This document shows positions 14,887-22,498 of a stretch of DNA of 25,561 nt, piece after piece. A model generated the notes under the pieces. It was not told the origin of the DNA. It did no database searches and worked only from the letters and a program-made list of their open reading frames with translations. How positions within the stretch are numbered: position 1 is the stretch's first letter; every line of letters begins with the position of its first letter. The stretch comes from SAR202 cluster bacterium (lineage in GTDB: Bacteria; Chloroflexota; Dehalococcoidia; Lucifugimonadales; UBA3495). The stretch lies in assembly GCA_009392095.1 (NCBI GenBank), contig VFHF01000192.1:1-25561 (forward strand). Direction: 5' to 3'. The position numbers and the translations under genes were made by a program.

Positions 14887-16668
14887 TTATGGGCCGCTGT
14901 GATCAAGTTCGGGATCGTCTATAGGCACGTACCCGCTCTCCCTCTCAATCATAGCTTCCAGACCGTCCGACTCTCCGAAGCTCAAGTGATCCCGCAGATT
15001 GGCGACCAAGTTTTCGATTTCCGATGGGTCGGTATGAAATCGATACAGAGAGTGGCGCAGAATCTCTAGGCCGGCCTCCATCTGAGGCCAGACCACTTCC
15101 TGCACACCCAGTTCCTGGAACCGTTCTCCCTCGTCCCGCCAATGGACCCTGGCGACAATGTCCAGATCGGGCGCGATGCGGAGGGCATGTTGGGCGGTGA
15201 GCCAAGCCGCTATGGGGTCCCCGACGCTGATGACCATCAATCGAGCATGTTTGACCCGGGCAACATCCAAAACCGTCTCGCTGTCGCTCGACCCGTGAAT
15301 CACTTGATGTCCCGAATTCTTCCATTCAGCCACCACGTATGGGTCCAGGTCGATCCCGATGATCGGAACCTTGTGCTCGGTGAGTTCTTCGGCGACGAGA
15401 TGGCCTACCCGGCCCAACCCACACACTATTGCGTGGCCGTACATCGGCGGGACTTGGTCCTCTGCGCTTTGGCTGCTCAGCCGGTGGGGCCGCAAAATAG
15501 CCACCCGGTTCCCTAGCCGGTCGACGGCTTGAGAGCCCCCAGCCAGGATGAGAGGAGTAAGCGCCATGGTTATGACCGCTGAGACAACCGTCAAGGTTAA
15601 GAAATCTTGAGTAACTATCCCAAGCGCCGTGGCAGACCCAACAAGGATAAAGCTGAATTCTCCGATCTGCCCCATGCCAAGACCGGTCAACACGGAGGTA
15701 TGAGGAAGGAACCCAAAACCACGCACCAAAAACGTTGTGATCACGAATTTCATCAGTATTATGGACCCAACCAACGGCAGCACCAGGTCAAGGTTATCAG
15801 CCAGGAAGGATGGATCGGTGAGCATGCCTAATGAGACGAAGAAAAGGGCGGAAAAAGTGTCGCGCAGGGGAACTACTTCCGATAGAGCCCGGTGGCCGAA
15901 GTCTGTTTCGCTGAGCAACAGTCCAGCGACGAAAGCCCCCAGCGCGGCGGAAAGCCCTAAACTCTCGGTGGCTGCGGCAGCGACGAAGGTAATGGCGACC
16001 ACCGTAACGATAAATATCTCCCTGGACCCCAACCCGGTGATCCGGGCGAGCAGCCACGGAATCCCTTTACTGCCAAGAATGATCATCAGGCCCAACAGAA
16101 TCACTGCTTTGAGGAGTCCGAAGCCCAAGTCGGTCAGAAAATCCTCCCCACTCAGAGCTGGAAGGAGAGCAATTATCGGAACAAAGGCGAGGTCCTGGAT
16201 CAGGAGTATTCCGGTGAGAATCCGCCCGTGAAGACTGTGGAGTTCACCGCGGTCGCTTAACGTTTTCATTACAACCATGGTGCTGCTTAGCGCCGCCACC
16301 AAACCCAGGACCGCGGCTTCTTCGTGACCCAAGTCCAGAACATAGAGTCCAAGCGGATATACAGCGGAGGCTGTGAGAACTATCTGAATGACGCCTGCTC
16401 CCACCACCACGCGGGTCAGCTGGTAAATCTCCCTGAAAGAGATTTCTATCCCTATGGCAAAAAGGAGCAGGATAACGCCAAGATTGGCAAATGTTTCAAC
16501 GCGCTCTGGGTCATCGACGAATTCCAATACGTCAGGACCAATCAAGATGCCCAGAGCGATGTAGCCAAGCAGGGCCGGTAACCGGAGCAGTCGGGCGGCC
16601 AGGCCTCCCCCGGCGGCGGCGGCAAAAATCACAACAAGGTCGGTGAAAAGGCCGCCTTCGATATTCAT
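14887..16668 (-). CDS. CPA2-type monovalent cation/proton antiporter with RCK (TrkA-N) domain
   Basis: This 593-residue membrane protein has an antiporter domain at about 1-380 with some 12 hydrophobic segments, including the CPA2 signatures LSSTMVVMKTLSDRGELHS, ILLIQDLAFVP (about 153-164) and AALGAFVAGLLLSETDF. The cytosolic Rossmann domain follows at about 408-560, with the dinucleotide motif GLGRVG at 417-422 and the acidic DLDP after the second strand, as in KefB/KefC and YbaL. The likely role is K+ or Na+ exchange for protons, gated by nucleotide or redox state. It has an ATG start with AAAGGA upstream. The MsrA gene lies 69 bp upstream on the same strand, fitting an oxidative-stress setting. 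No KefF/KefG-type partner is nearby. Confidence 0.92.
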   Translation of the reverse strand: MNIEGGLFTDLVVIFAAAAGGGLAARLLRLPALLGYIALGILIGPDVLEFVDDPERVETFANLGVILLLFAIGIEISFREIYQLTRVVVGAGVIQIVLTASAVYPLGLYVLDLGHEEAAVLGLVAALSSTMVVMKTLSDRGELHSLHGRILTGILLIQDLAFVPIIALLPALSGEDFLTDLGFGLLKAVILLGLMIILGSKGIPWLLARITGLGSREIFIVTVVAITFVAAAATESLGLSAALGAFVAGLLLSETDFGHRALSEVVPLRDTFSALFFVSLGMLTDPSFLADNLDLVLPLVGSIILMKFVITTFLVRGFGFLPHTSVLTGLGMGQIGEFSFILVGSATALGIVTQDFLTLTVVSAVITMALTPLILAGGSQAVDRLGNRVAILRPHRLSSQSAEDQVPPMYGHAIVCGLGRVGHLVAEELTEHKVPIIGIDLDPYVVAEWKNSGHQVIHGSSDSETVLDVARVKHARLMVISVGDPIAAWLTAQHALRIAPDLDIVARVHWRDEGERFQELGVQEVVWPQMEAGLEILRHSLYRFHTDPSEIENLVANLRDHLSFGESDGLEAMIERESGYVPIDDPELDHSGP

Positions 16669-16737
16669 TGAGGAGGGTCCTTTGTTCTCCGGCGGGGTTG
16701 ATCAGCACGGGATACGAGACGAACTGGCCGCGGCTAA

Positions 16738-17277
16738 CTACCGCAAGATCTTAGCGAACTTCTGGCGGACCTTGGCGACCTTGGGGCTGATGACCACTTG
16801 GCAGTACATGCTCCCAGGGTTGTTCTGGTAGAACTGGCGGTGCTCTTGTTCAGCCTCATAGAACTTTCCTAACTCGGCGATCTGAGTGACCACCGGCCCA
16901 GGCAAATCGCCGGCTGCGTCCAGTTCCTTGATGTACGCCTCACCCTGCTCTCGTTGTTCGTCACTGGTGTAAAAAACCACCGATCGGTAACGTGCGCCTT
17001 GGTCGGCGCCTTGGCGGTTGAGAGTAGTGGGGTCGTGGGTGGCGAAGAAGATCTCAAGCATTTCCGGGAAGGTTATCTGTCCGGGGTCAAACTCCAGACG
17101 CACCGCTTCCGCGTGTCCGGTGGTCTCACCGCACACCTCATAATAGCTGGGATTCTCCACGTGTCCGCCTGAATAGCCAGATGCGATGGAGGTCACCCCT
17201 TTGATCTCCATGAACACAGCTTCCACGCACCAGAAGCATCCACCGCCGAATACTGCAACCTGCCTATTATTCTCCAT
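16738..17277 (-). CDS. msrA: Peptide methionine sulfoxide reductase MsrA
   Basis: This 179-residue enzyme reduces methionine-S-sulfoxide in proteins with thiol reductants. The signature GGGCFWCVEAVF places the nucleophilic Cys at 14 and a second Cys at 17. ASGYSGGHVENPSYYEVCGETTGHAEAV and FFATHDPTTLNRQGADQGARYRS are classic MsrA blocks. No MsrB domain is fused. It has an ATG start with a short GAGA-type ribosome binding site. It lies 37 bp after the LLM oxidoreductase and 69 bp before the antiporter on the same strand, so co-expression is plausible. Confidence 0.96.
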   Translation of the reverse strand: MENNRQVAVFGGGCFWCVEAVFMEIKGVTSIASGYSGGHVENPSYYEVCGETTGHAEAVRLEFDPGQITFPEMLEIFFATHDPTTLNRQGADQGARYRSVVFYTSDEQREQGEAYIKELDAAGDLPGPVVTQIAELGKFYEAEQEHRQFYQNNPGSMYCQVVISPKVAKVRQKFAKILR

Positions 17278-17314
17278 CTTTATCTCTCACTACCGGTTTA
17301 GTTCGTTGAATGGT

Positions 17315-18184
17315 CTAGCCGACTATGTCGGCCAGGCGGTCTAGCTGGCCCATCTCAGCAGCCGTGGGCAAAAATATTAGCTCGTCCATGCCGATTCCTT
17401 CCAGGTCGCGGATCATGACGGTGAGCGCCTCAGTGGACGAAACCGCATTCTGGGCCATTTGCTCGGCGACCGGACCCAAGAACGAGTAATAGTGCCTGAT
17501 GTAATCGCCCGCAACATTGGCGGCGTTGGGCCCAAGGGCATAGGAGGCCACGGCGGCCAATCTCGGCTTGCCTGGTTTGCCAGCCTCGTTCCAAGCGTCA
17601 ACCGCCATCTTATATGATGCTTCTACCGACTCGGGCTGAGTTCCCGCGGCCAAAAATCCGTCGGCCAATCTGCCGGCCCGCGCGATGGCCTGGGGCGTGC
17701 CGCCGCCGATCAGAATCTCAGGTCCGCCTTTCTGAACGGGCGGCGGACCCATGGGCCCAACGTCGTTGTCGGAATCAACATCCTCGCCAGACCATACGCG
17801 TTTCATATAGGCGATCTGGGCTTCAAACCGCCGGCCCCGGTTGTTGTACCGGGCGGGCGCGGCTTTGTAGTCGTCGGGACGGCGCCCTACGCCAAGGCCC
17901 AAGGTGAGGCGTCCGTTTGAGATAGCGTCCAGACTAGCTGCCTGCTTGGCCAGCACTCCCTCATTTCGAAGTGGGGCCAGCATCACGCCGGTCATGAGCC
18001 TGATCCTGGTAGTCACCGCCGCGGCGGAAGCTAACATTATGAAGGGCTCGTAGTTCTGGTAGACCAGGCGGTCGATTGTCCCCAAAGTGGAGAACGGGCC
18101 AGCGTCAGCGCGCTGAGCCCATTCCAATATGAAATCCCCCTTAACACCCGGGACGTTCCCAGGCAGGCCGATACCAATCTTCAT
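17315..18184 (-). CDS. LLM-class flavin-dependent oxidoreductase
   Basis: This 289-residue luciferase-like TIM-barrel oxidoreductase may use FMN or F420. The opening MKIGIGLPGN, TRIRLMTGVMLAPLRNEGVLAKQAASLDAISNGRLTLGLGVGRRPDDY, and the later GGPEILIGGGTPQAIARAGRLADGF are family hallmarks. The C-terminal helix region (GIGMDELIFLPTAAEMGQLDRLADIV) is complete, so it looks full length for the short form. It has an ATG start with AAGGA upstream. It starts 12 bp after the DUF1501 gene ends on the same strand, indicating co-transcription. The substrate is unknown; this family is expanded in SAR202-like Chloroflexota. Confidence 0.92.
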   Translation of the reverse strand: MKIGIGLPGNVPGVKGDFILEWAQRADAGPFSTLGTIDRLVYQNYEPFIMLASAAAVTTRIRLMTGVMLAPLRNEGVLAKQAASLDAISNGRLTLGLGVGRRPDDYKAAPARYNNRGRRFEAQIAYMKRVWSGEDVDSDNDVGPMGPPPVQKGGPEILIGGGTPQAIARAGRLADGFLAAGTQPESVEASYKMAVDAWNEAGKPGKPRLAAVASYALGPNAANVAGDYIRHYYSFLGPVAEQMAQNAVSSTEALTVMIRDLEGIGMDELIFLPTAAEMGQLDRLADIVG

Positions 18185-18196
18185 GTCAATCCTTGA

Positions 18197-19333
18197 TTAG
18201 TTGCTTCTCACGAAGTCTAGAGTCTCGTAGTTGCCGCCGATGGCGGTTTGGGCATCAAGGCCCAGCCACTTGTCTACGATGGTTGAGTAGACGCTGCGGA
18301 AGTCGACATTGAAGAGTAAATCGCCGTCCAGTTGGTCTTCTTCTTTTAGAGACGGGTAATCTCCGAGCGTGCCTCCCTTTACCGGCTGGCCGATGAGATA
18401 ACAACCGCCCCCGGAGCCGTGGTCTGAGCCGGAACCATTGTCTTTGACCCGCCGTCCGAACTCGGTGAACACCAGCATCATCACATTGTCAGCCGCGTCG
18501 TGTTCGCTAAGATCGGCGAAGAAATCGCCGATTCCCGCCGATAGGTCGCTGAGGAGCGGGGTCTGCACCGAGACCTGGCTGGCATGGGTGTCATAGCCAC
18601 CCTGAGAGGTATACAGAACTCTCGTACCAAGGCCCTTAAAGATCACCTGGGCCATACCACGCAAACTCTGCGCGATGCCCGTTTCGGCGTATTCAATGGT
18701 TGAGGTGTAGCTGTCAGCAGCGGTTTTGAGGATGTCAGCCCCTTTCAGGGCGTCCAGTCCGGTGCGTCCCAAGTAGTCCATCGTCGCGCCTGTGCCGATG
18801 GCCGGGGAGTACATCCTTTCGAACACGTCCAATGCGCGGGCCCGTTGTTCCTGACCGCCTATTCCGGTCAAAACACCGTAGCCTTCCAACACGGCCACGG
18901 ACGCCACGGGAACTCCAGTCAAGGCCATGGCCCTGGGCAGCCCTCGGCCAAAGTTCACGCCGGTGAGCACGTTCTCGCCGTGGGGGTCGATGTCGCGGAT
19001 GACCCGACCCAGCCATCCTTCCATGGCGATCTTCTCTGGCTCACAGGTGTGCCAGATATCCATGGCCCGGAAGTGGGAACGGTTGGGGTTGGGATAGCCA
19101 ATGCCGTTGACCACAGCCACTTGGCCCTGGTCAAAGAGGTCTTTGAACGAGCCTAGGGTTGGGTTGAACCCGAACTGGTCATTGATCTGGAGCACATCTT
19201 CGGCAGGTACCCCCACTGTAGAACGGTTATCGTAGTAGAGAGGGTCGGCGTAGGGGACCACCATGTTCATGTAGTCGCTGCCGCCGGTCAGTTGAACCAC
19301 CACTAAGATGGGGTCTTTCTTGGTAGATGTCAT
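18197..19333 (-). CDS. DUF1501 family protein without an export signal
   Basis: The chosen ATG at 19333 has GGGAGTGAG upstream and gives 378 residues beginning MTSTKKDPILVVVQLTGGSDYMN. The open frame extends to 19573, but that part has no family character. DUF1501 landmarks include VQLTGGSDYMNMVVP, VAVVNGIGYPNPNRSHFRAMDIWHT, TSQGGYDTHASQ and the putative metal-binding VFTEFGRRVKDNGSGSDHGSGGGCYLIG. The family is related to alkaline-phosphatase/sulfatase folds and most members carry a Tat signal and sit beside a DUF1800 gene. Both are missing here, which suggests a cytoplasmic variant. The function is unknown. It is first in the minus-strand run with the LLM gene. Confidence 0.87.
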   Translation of the reverse strand: MTSTKKDPILVVVQLTGGSDYMNMVVPYADPLYYDNRSTVGVPAEDVLQINDQFGFNPTLGSFKDLFDQGQVAVVNGIGYPNPNRSHFRAMDIWHTCEPEKIAMEGWLGRVIRDIDPHGENVLTGVNFGRGLPRAMALTGVPVASVAVLEGYGVLTGIGGQEQRARALDVFERMYSPAIGTGATMDYLGRTGLDALKGADILKTAADSYTSTIEYAETGIAQSLRGMAQVIFKGLGTRVLYTSQGGYDTHASQVSVQTPLLSDLSAGIGDFFADLSEHDAADNVMMLVFTEFGRRVKDNGSGSDHGSGGGCYLIGQPVKGGTLGDYPSLKEEDQLDGDLLFNVDFRSVYSTIVDKWLGLDAQTAIGGNYETLDFVRSN

Positions 19334-19461
19334 GAGCTCACTCCCAACTAGGTCCACTGGATGAGGATTCACTCTAGCAGTGGGGCAAATGAGCGTCAAC
19401 GTTACGCCGTCCCAGTAGGCGTCGGGTCGCCTGCGACACACTGATATTGGCTGTGGTCCGC

Positions 19462-19491
19462 TTGACAGTCGTTCGACCGTGGCCTTACGAT
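19462..19491 (+). promoter_or_regulatory. Putative promoter of the tRNA cluster
   Basis: TTGACA (19462-19467), an 18-bp spacer and TACGAT (19486-19491) form a near-consensus sigma70-type promoter about 83 bp before tRNA-Ala. The rest of the 240-bp gap 19334-19573 holds no gene that I can support, only small hairpins such as CCCTTACGCTTAGGG at 19502-19516. Confidence 0.55.
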
Positions 19492-19573
19492 TCGAGTTGG
19501 TTCCCTTACGCTTAGGGGAAGGCCGGAAGGGCCTTGGGATGTGCCTAGTAGGGAATGTCTGGCGGGAAGGCAT

Positions 19574-19649
19574 GGGGATATAGCTCAGTTGGGAGAGCGC
19601 GGCGTTCGCAATGCCGAGGCCGAGGGTTCGAGTCCCTCTATCTCCACCA
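19574..19649 (+). tRNA. tRNA-Ala (anticodon CGC), CCA encoded
   Basis: Acceptor GGGGATA pairs with TATCTCC and contains the G3-U70 wobble pair that marks alanine tRNAs. The D-stem is GCTC/GAGC. The anticodon stem CGGCG/TGCCG encloses TTCGCAA (anticodon CGC), and the T-stem GAGGG/CCCTC encloses TTCGAGT. Discriminator A is followed by an encoded CCA. It is the first of three tRNAs in one likely transcript. Confidence 0.96.
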
Positions 19650-19653
19650 TAAT

Positions 19654-19729
19654 GCCCCTGTAGCTCAGCGGATAGAGCGGCGGCGTCCTAAGTCGCGCGT
19701 CGGGGGTTCGACTCCCTCCAGGGGCACCA
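19654..19729 (+). tRNA. tRNA-Arg (anticodon CCT), CCA encoded
   Basis: Acceptor GCCCCTG pairs with CAGGGGC. The D-stem is GCTC/GAGC. The anticodon stem GCGGC/GTCGC holds the loop GTCCTAA (anticodon CCT, reads AGG). The T-stem is GGGGG/CCCTC, with an A discriminator and encoded CCA. It begins four bases after the CCA of tRNA-Ala. Confidence 0.95.
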
Positions 19730-19808
19730 AAAAATTCACAGACGGCGCTGCGTGTGAAGGGGCCGTCACCATACAGGTAGGCGCCTCTTCTAGAGCGCCG
19801 CACATCGC

Positions 19809-19886
19809 AGGAGCGTAGCTCAGTCTGGCCAGAGCGCTGGTCTCCAAAACCAGTGGCCGGGGGTTCGAATCCTCCCGCTCCTGCCA
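19809..19886 (+). tRNA. tRNA-Trp (anticodon CCA), CCA end encoded
   Basis: Acceptor AGGAGCG pairs with CGCTCCT. The D-stem is GCTC/GAGC with loop AGTCTGGCCA. The anticodon stem CTGGT/ACCAG encloses CTCCAAA (anticodon CCA). The T-stem GGGGG/CCTCC encloses TTCGAAT. The G discriminator required for tryptophan tRNA is followed by an encoded CCA. It is the last tRNA before the terminator. Confidence 0.96.
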
Positions 19887-19898
19887 ATTTTCGCAGCT

Positions 19899-19931
19899 AA
19901 ACCGGGGTCTAATCGCCCCGGTTTTATTTTT
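19899..19931 (+). terminator. Rho-independent terminator after the tRNA cluster
   Basis: A perfect 9-bp stem, AAACCGGGG (19899-19907) with CCCCGGTTT (19916-19924), and an 8-base loop are followed by TATTTTT. It begins 12 bases after tRNA-Trp, as expected for the end of the tRNA transcript. Confidence 0.9.
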
Positions 19932-20027
19932 GGATTCCCATTTTGCCGACATTTTATTCGATTTTGAGTTCGAAGGGCGTTGACTTCTCTGGGTTTTGGT
20001 TTGGTGGAACAATCTCAGGGGCCACAT

Positions 20028-20055
20028 TTTACACATCTAATTAACAGTGTAGACT
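20028..20055 (+). promoter_or_regulatory. Possible promoter of the molybdenum hydroxylase unit
   Basis: TTTACA (20028-20033), a 16-bp spacer and TAGACT (20050-20055) lie about 55 bp before the mini-ORF start in an AT-rich gap (19932-20110) that holds no other feature I can support. This is a moderate match only. Confidence 0.3.
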
Positions 20056-20110
20056 ACCGCCATGCGCTACCTATCTTCCATATCATTAGCACTCATCTAG
20101 GGAGAGGTCG

Positions 20111-20161
20111 ATGATTTGCCCCGAATGTGGTGCTTACGGTTTAGAAGGAGGTCCACAGTGA
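20111..20161 (+). CDS. 16-codon leader mini-ORF overlapping the molybdenum hydroxylase start
   Basis: ATG at 20111 is preceded by GGGAGAGG at a usable distance and encodes MICPECGAYGLEGGPQ, with a CPEC (CxxC) motif. Its TGA stop overlaps the GTG start of the next gene (GTGA), and the strong GAAGGAGGT site of that gene lies inside it. This layout suits translational coupling or a regulatory leader peptide. It could also be a degraded N-terminal remnant of a larger metal-binding protein, or chance. No length or codon statistics can decide for so short a frame. Confidence 0.35.
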   Translation: MICPECGAYGLEGGPQ

Positions 20162-22398
20162 CCATTTACGATGTTATCGGGACGCCTGTAACTCGAGCAG
20201 AAGGACCAGATAAAGTGTCCGGAGCCCATCTGTACCCAGCCGATGTGCATCTTCCTGGCATGGCATTCGGGAAAGTATTGAGAAGTCCCTTTCCTCATGC
20301 CAGGATCGCCAGCATAGATACTTCCAAAGCGGAGAGATTACCCGGAGTACTCGCCGTGGTTACCGGCCAGGACTTGCTTGGGGTACGGGTCGGGAGGTTC
20401 CTTAGGGACGTGCCTCCTCTAGCGGAAGATAAAGTGCGGTTCGTTGGCGAGAAGGTGGCTGCCGTGGCGGCCATTGATCCAGATATCGCTGAAGAAGCGC
20501 TCATCTTGATAGATGTTGAGTACGAAGAATTGCCAGCTGTATTCGACCCGATAGAGACTATGGAGCCCGGGGCGCCAGCGATCCATGATGGCTCTCCATC
20601 CTATGATAGTCCATCAGGTCAGGTTACGCCGGACGGCAATGTCGTTTATCACGATTCCTGGTCAGGCGGAGATATTGAACTAGGTTTCAAGGAATCGGAC
20701 CTGGTCTTTGAACACACTTTCACTACTCCTTGGGTCCACCAAGGCTATATGGAGGCGTATAGCTGCATAGTTGATGTTGACGATTCTGGTCAGGTCCAGG
20801 TCTGGGCGAATAACAAACAACCATTCATGCTAAGGAGGCAACTGGCGAGTGGCCTGGGACTGCCCGAAGAGCAAGTCACGGTTAATCCTACGGGGATCGG
20901 TGGGGACTTCGGCGGTAAAGCAGGCGCCATGAATGTTCCTGTTGCTCATGCCCTCGCCCAGAAATCCGGCAGACCAGTACAGATGGTCATGAGTTATATC
21001 GAAGAATTGATGGCTGGAAATCCTAGACATCCGTCCGTTATCACGATCAAGACAGGGATGAAGAATGACGGGCGGTTCTGGGCTCGGCAAGCTCGGGTGG
21101 TCTACAACGGTGGGGCCTATGGAGGTTTCCGGGGCTCACTCAACCTTAATGGGAGTCGTCAGGCTGGTGGTGGCCCTTACCGCGTCCCGAATTTCCAGAT
21201 CGATAGCTATATGGTCTATACAAATAACGTGCCTTGTGGCTCTTACAGAGCACCTGGTGAGCCACAGGCCGTGTTTGCAGTAGAGTCACATACGGATATG
21301 ATTGCGGCAGAAATGGGTATAGACCCCTACGAACTACGCCTTCGGAACGTGGTCCAGGAAGGAGATGTTTCAGGGACTGGCCAAAGGTTCCGTAACTTGC
21401 ATGGAGAGGAGACTCTTCAGGCAGCCGCCGAATCAAGCGGATGGAACGATCCGAAACCCAAGCCTAATGTTGGTCGTGGTATCGCATTGGGCCAACGCCC
21501 GCAGGGGCGAGCGGTCTTCAACGCCAAGGTGCGTGTAGATGGAACTGGTCGAGCCACTGTTTTTTCATCGGTCCCTGATACTGGAGTCGGGTTCCACACT
21601 GTAGCTTGTCAGGTGGTAGCAGAGGACCTAGGAATCCCAGTTGAAGATGTGGATCTGGTTCAGGTCGACACCGGTAAGATCGATTTCGACACTGGTGCGG
21701 GAGCAGGTACTAGCGTAGGGGCCGCACATGCTGCTCTAGGTGCGGCTCAAGAAGTGAGAGGGAAACTCACCAGACTTGCAGCCGAGTTTTATGGATGGGG
21801 CGAGGAGCGAATCGTGTTCAAGGAGGGTCGTGTTTTCGTTGATGGAGAACCAAACACTGGGGTCTCTATCCAAGAGTTGGCATCACGATCTGTAGCCGCA
21901 TTAGGGACCGACGTCACAGGCGATGTGACCACCTCCGCGGAAGAACCAGACGTAACGTCATTCTGCGCTCAAATCGCTGAAGTGGAGGTAGATCCAGAGA
22001 CTGGCGAGATTCAGGTGAACCGAATCGTCACATCACACGATGTCGGCACAATCTTCAACCCGTTAGGACATCAAGGACAGATTGATGGAGCCGTCATTCA
22101 GGGTTTGGGGTACGCCTTGATGGAGGAATTGCAGTCTGAGGAAGGGAGGATCTCCACATTGAGTTTAGGTGACGTTAAGATCCCGGCTATCCCGGATGTC
22201 CCAGAATTGATAACGGTTCTGGTAGAGGCTGCTGATGGTAATGGCCCTTACCAGGGTAAAGCGATTGGGGAGAACCCGATTTCACCCGTCGCGCCTGCCA
22301 TCGCTAATGCTGTCTTCGATGCGGTAGGGGTACGGATAACCGATTTGCCGATTACGGCCGAAAAGGTGGTCGCCGCTCTAAAACAAAAGAGCGCTTAA
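20158..22398 (+). CDS. Xanthine dehydrogenase/aldehyde oxidase-type molybdopterin-binding subunit
   Basis: This is a 746-residue large subunit of a molybdenum hydroxylase. The start is GTG with AAGGAGGT 6 bases upstream. It puts the family opening IGTPVTRAEGPDKVSGAHLYPADV at residue 7, and an upstream in-frame ATG at 20116 has no family sequence. The a/b hammerhead domain is at about 20-125. The cofactor-binding part contains NKQPFMLRRQLASGLGLP, GGDFGGK (248-254), PCGSYRAPGEPQAVFAVE and GAGAGTSVGAAHAALG. The catalytic Glu is predicted at 705 in GKAIGENPISPVAPAIANA. No 2Fe-2S or FAD subunit gene is in the window on either side. The enzyme should hydroxylate a small molecule at carbon, but needs an electron partner encoded elsewhere. 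Codon use is AT-richer than the genes before the tRNAs. Confidence 0.93.
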   Translation: MTIYDVIGTPVTRAEGPDKVSGAHLYPADVHLPGMAFGKVLRSPFPHARIASIDTSKAERLPGVLAVVTGQDLLGVRVGRFLRDVPPLAEDKVRFVGEKVAAVAAIDPDIAEEALILIDVEYEELPAVFDPIETMEPGAPAIHDGSPSYDSPSGQVTPDGNVVYHDSWSGGDIELGFKESDLVFEHTFTTPWVHQGYMEAYSCIVDVDDSGQVQVWANNKQPFMLRRQLASGLGLPEEQVTVNPTGIGGDFGGKAGAMNVPVAHALAQKSGRPVQMVMSYIEELMAGNPRHPSVITIKTGMKNDGRFWARQARVVYNGGAYGGFRGSLNLNGSRQAGGGPYRVPNFQIDSYMVYTNNVPCGSYRAPGEPQAVFAVESHTDMIAAEMGIDPYELRLRNVVQEGDVSGTGQRFRNLHGEETLQAAAESSGWNDPKPKPNVGRGIALGQRPQGRAVFNAKVRVDGTGRATVFSSVPDTGVGFHTVACQVVAEDLGIPVEDVDLVQVDTGKIDFDTGAGAGTSVGAAHAALGAAQEVRGKLTRLAAEFYGWGEERIVFKEGRVFVDGEPNTGVSIQELASRSVAALGTDVTGDVTTSAEEPDVTSFCAQIAEVEVDPETGEIQVNRIVTSHDVGTIFNPLGHQGQIDGAVIQGLGYALMEELQSEEGRISTLSLGDVKIPAIPDVPELITVLVEAADGNGPYQGKAIGENPISPVAPAIANAVFDAVGVRITDLPITAEKVVAALKQKSA

Positions 22399-22498
22399 CT
22401 TTGCATCGAAAAGGGTGCTCGCACGGTTCAGGAACACCGACGCCTGAAAGTAACAAAGTCCATTAGCAAGCATCAATGAATAAATAGGAGGACATTCG

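Noticed and set aside
19585..20036. Minus-strand open frames across the tRNA cluster
   Set aside because: They are read through antisense tRNA genes and the terminator; peptides such as SRTPD and EDSNPRP are a well known artefact of translating tRNA T-arms.
22415..22448. Small hairpins after the molybdenum hydroxylase gene (GTGC/GCAC and TTCAGG/CCTGAA)
   Set aside because: The stems are only 4 and 6 bp and no T-run follows, so a terminator is not supported.
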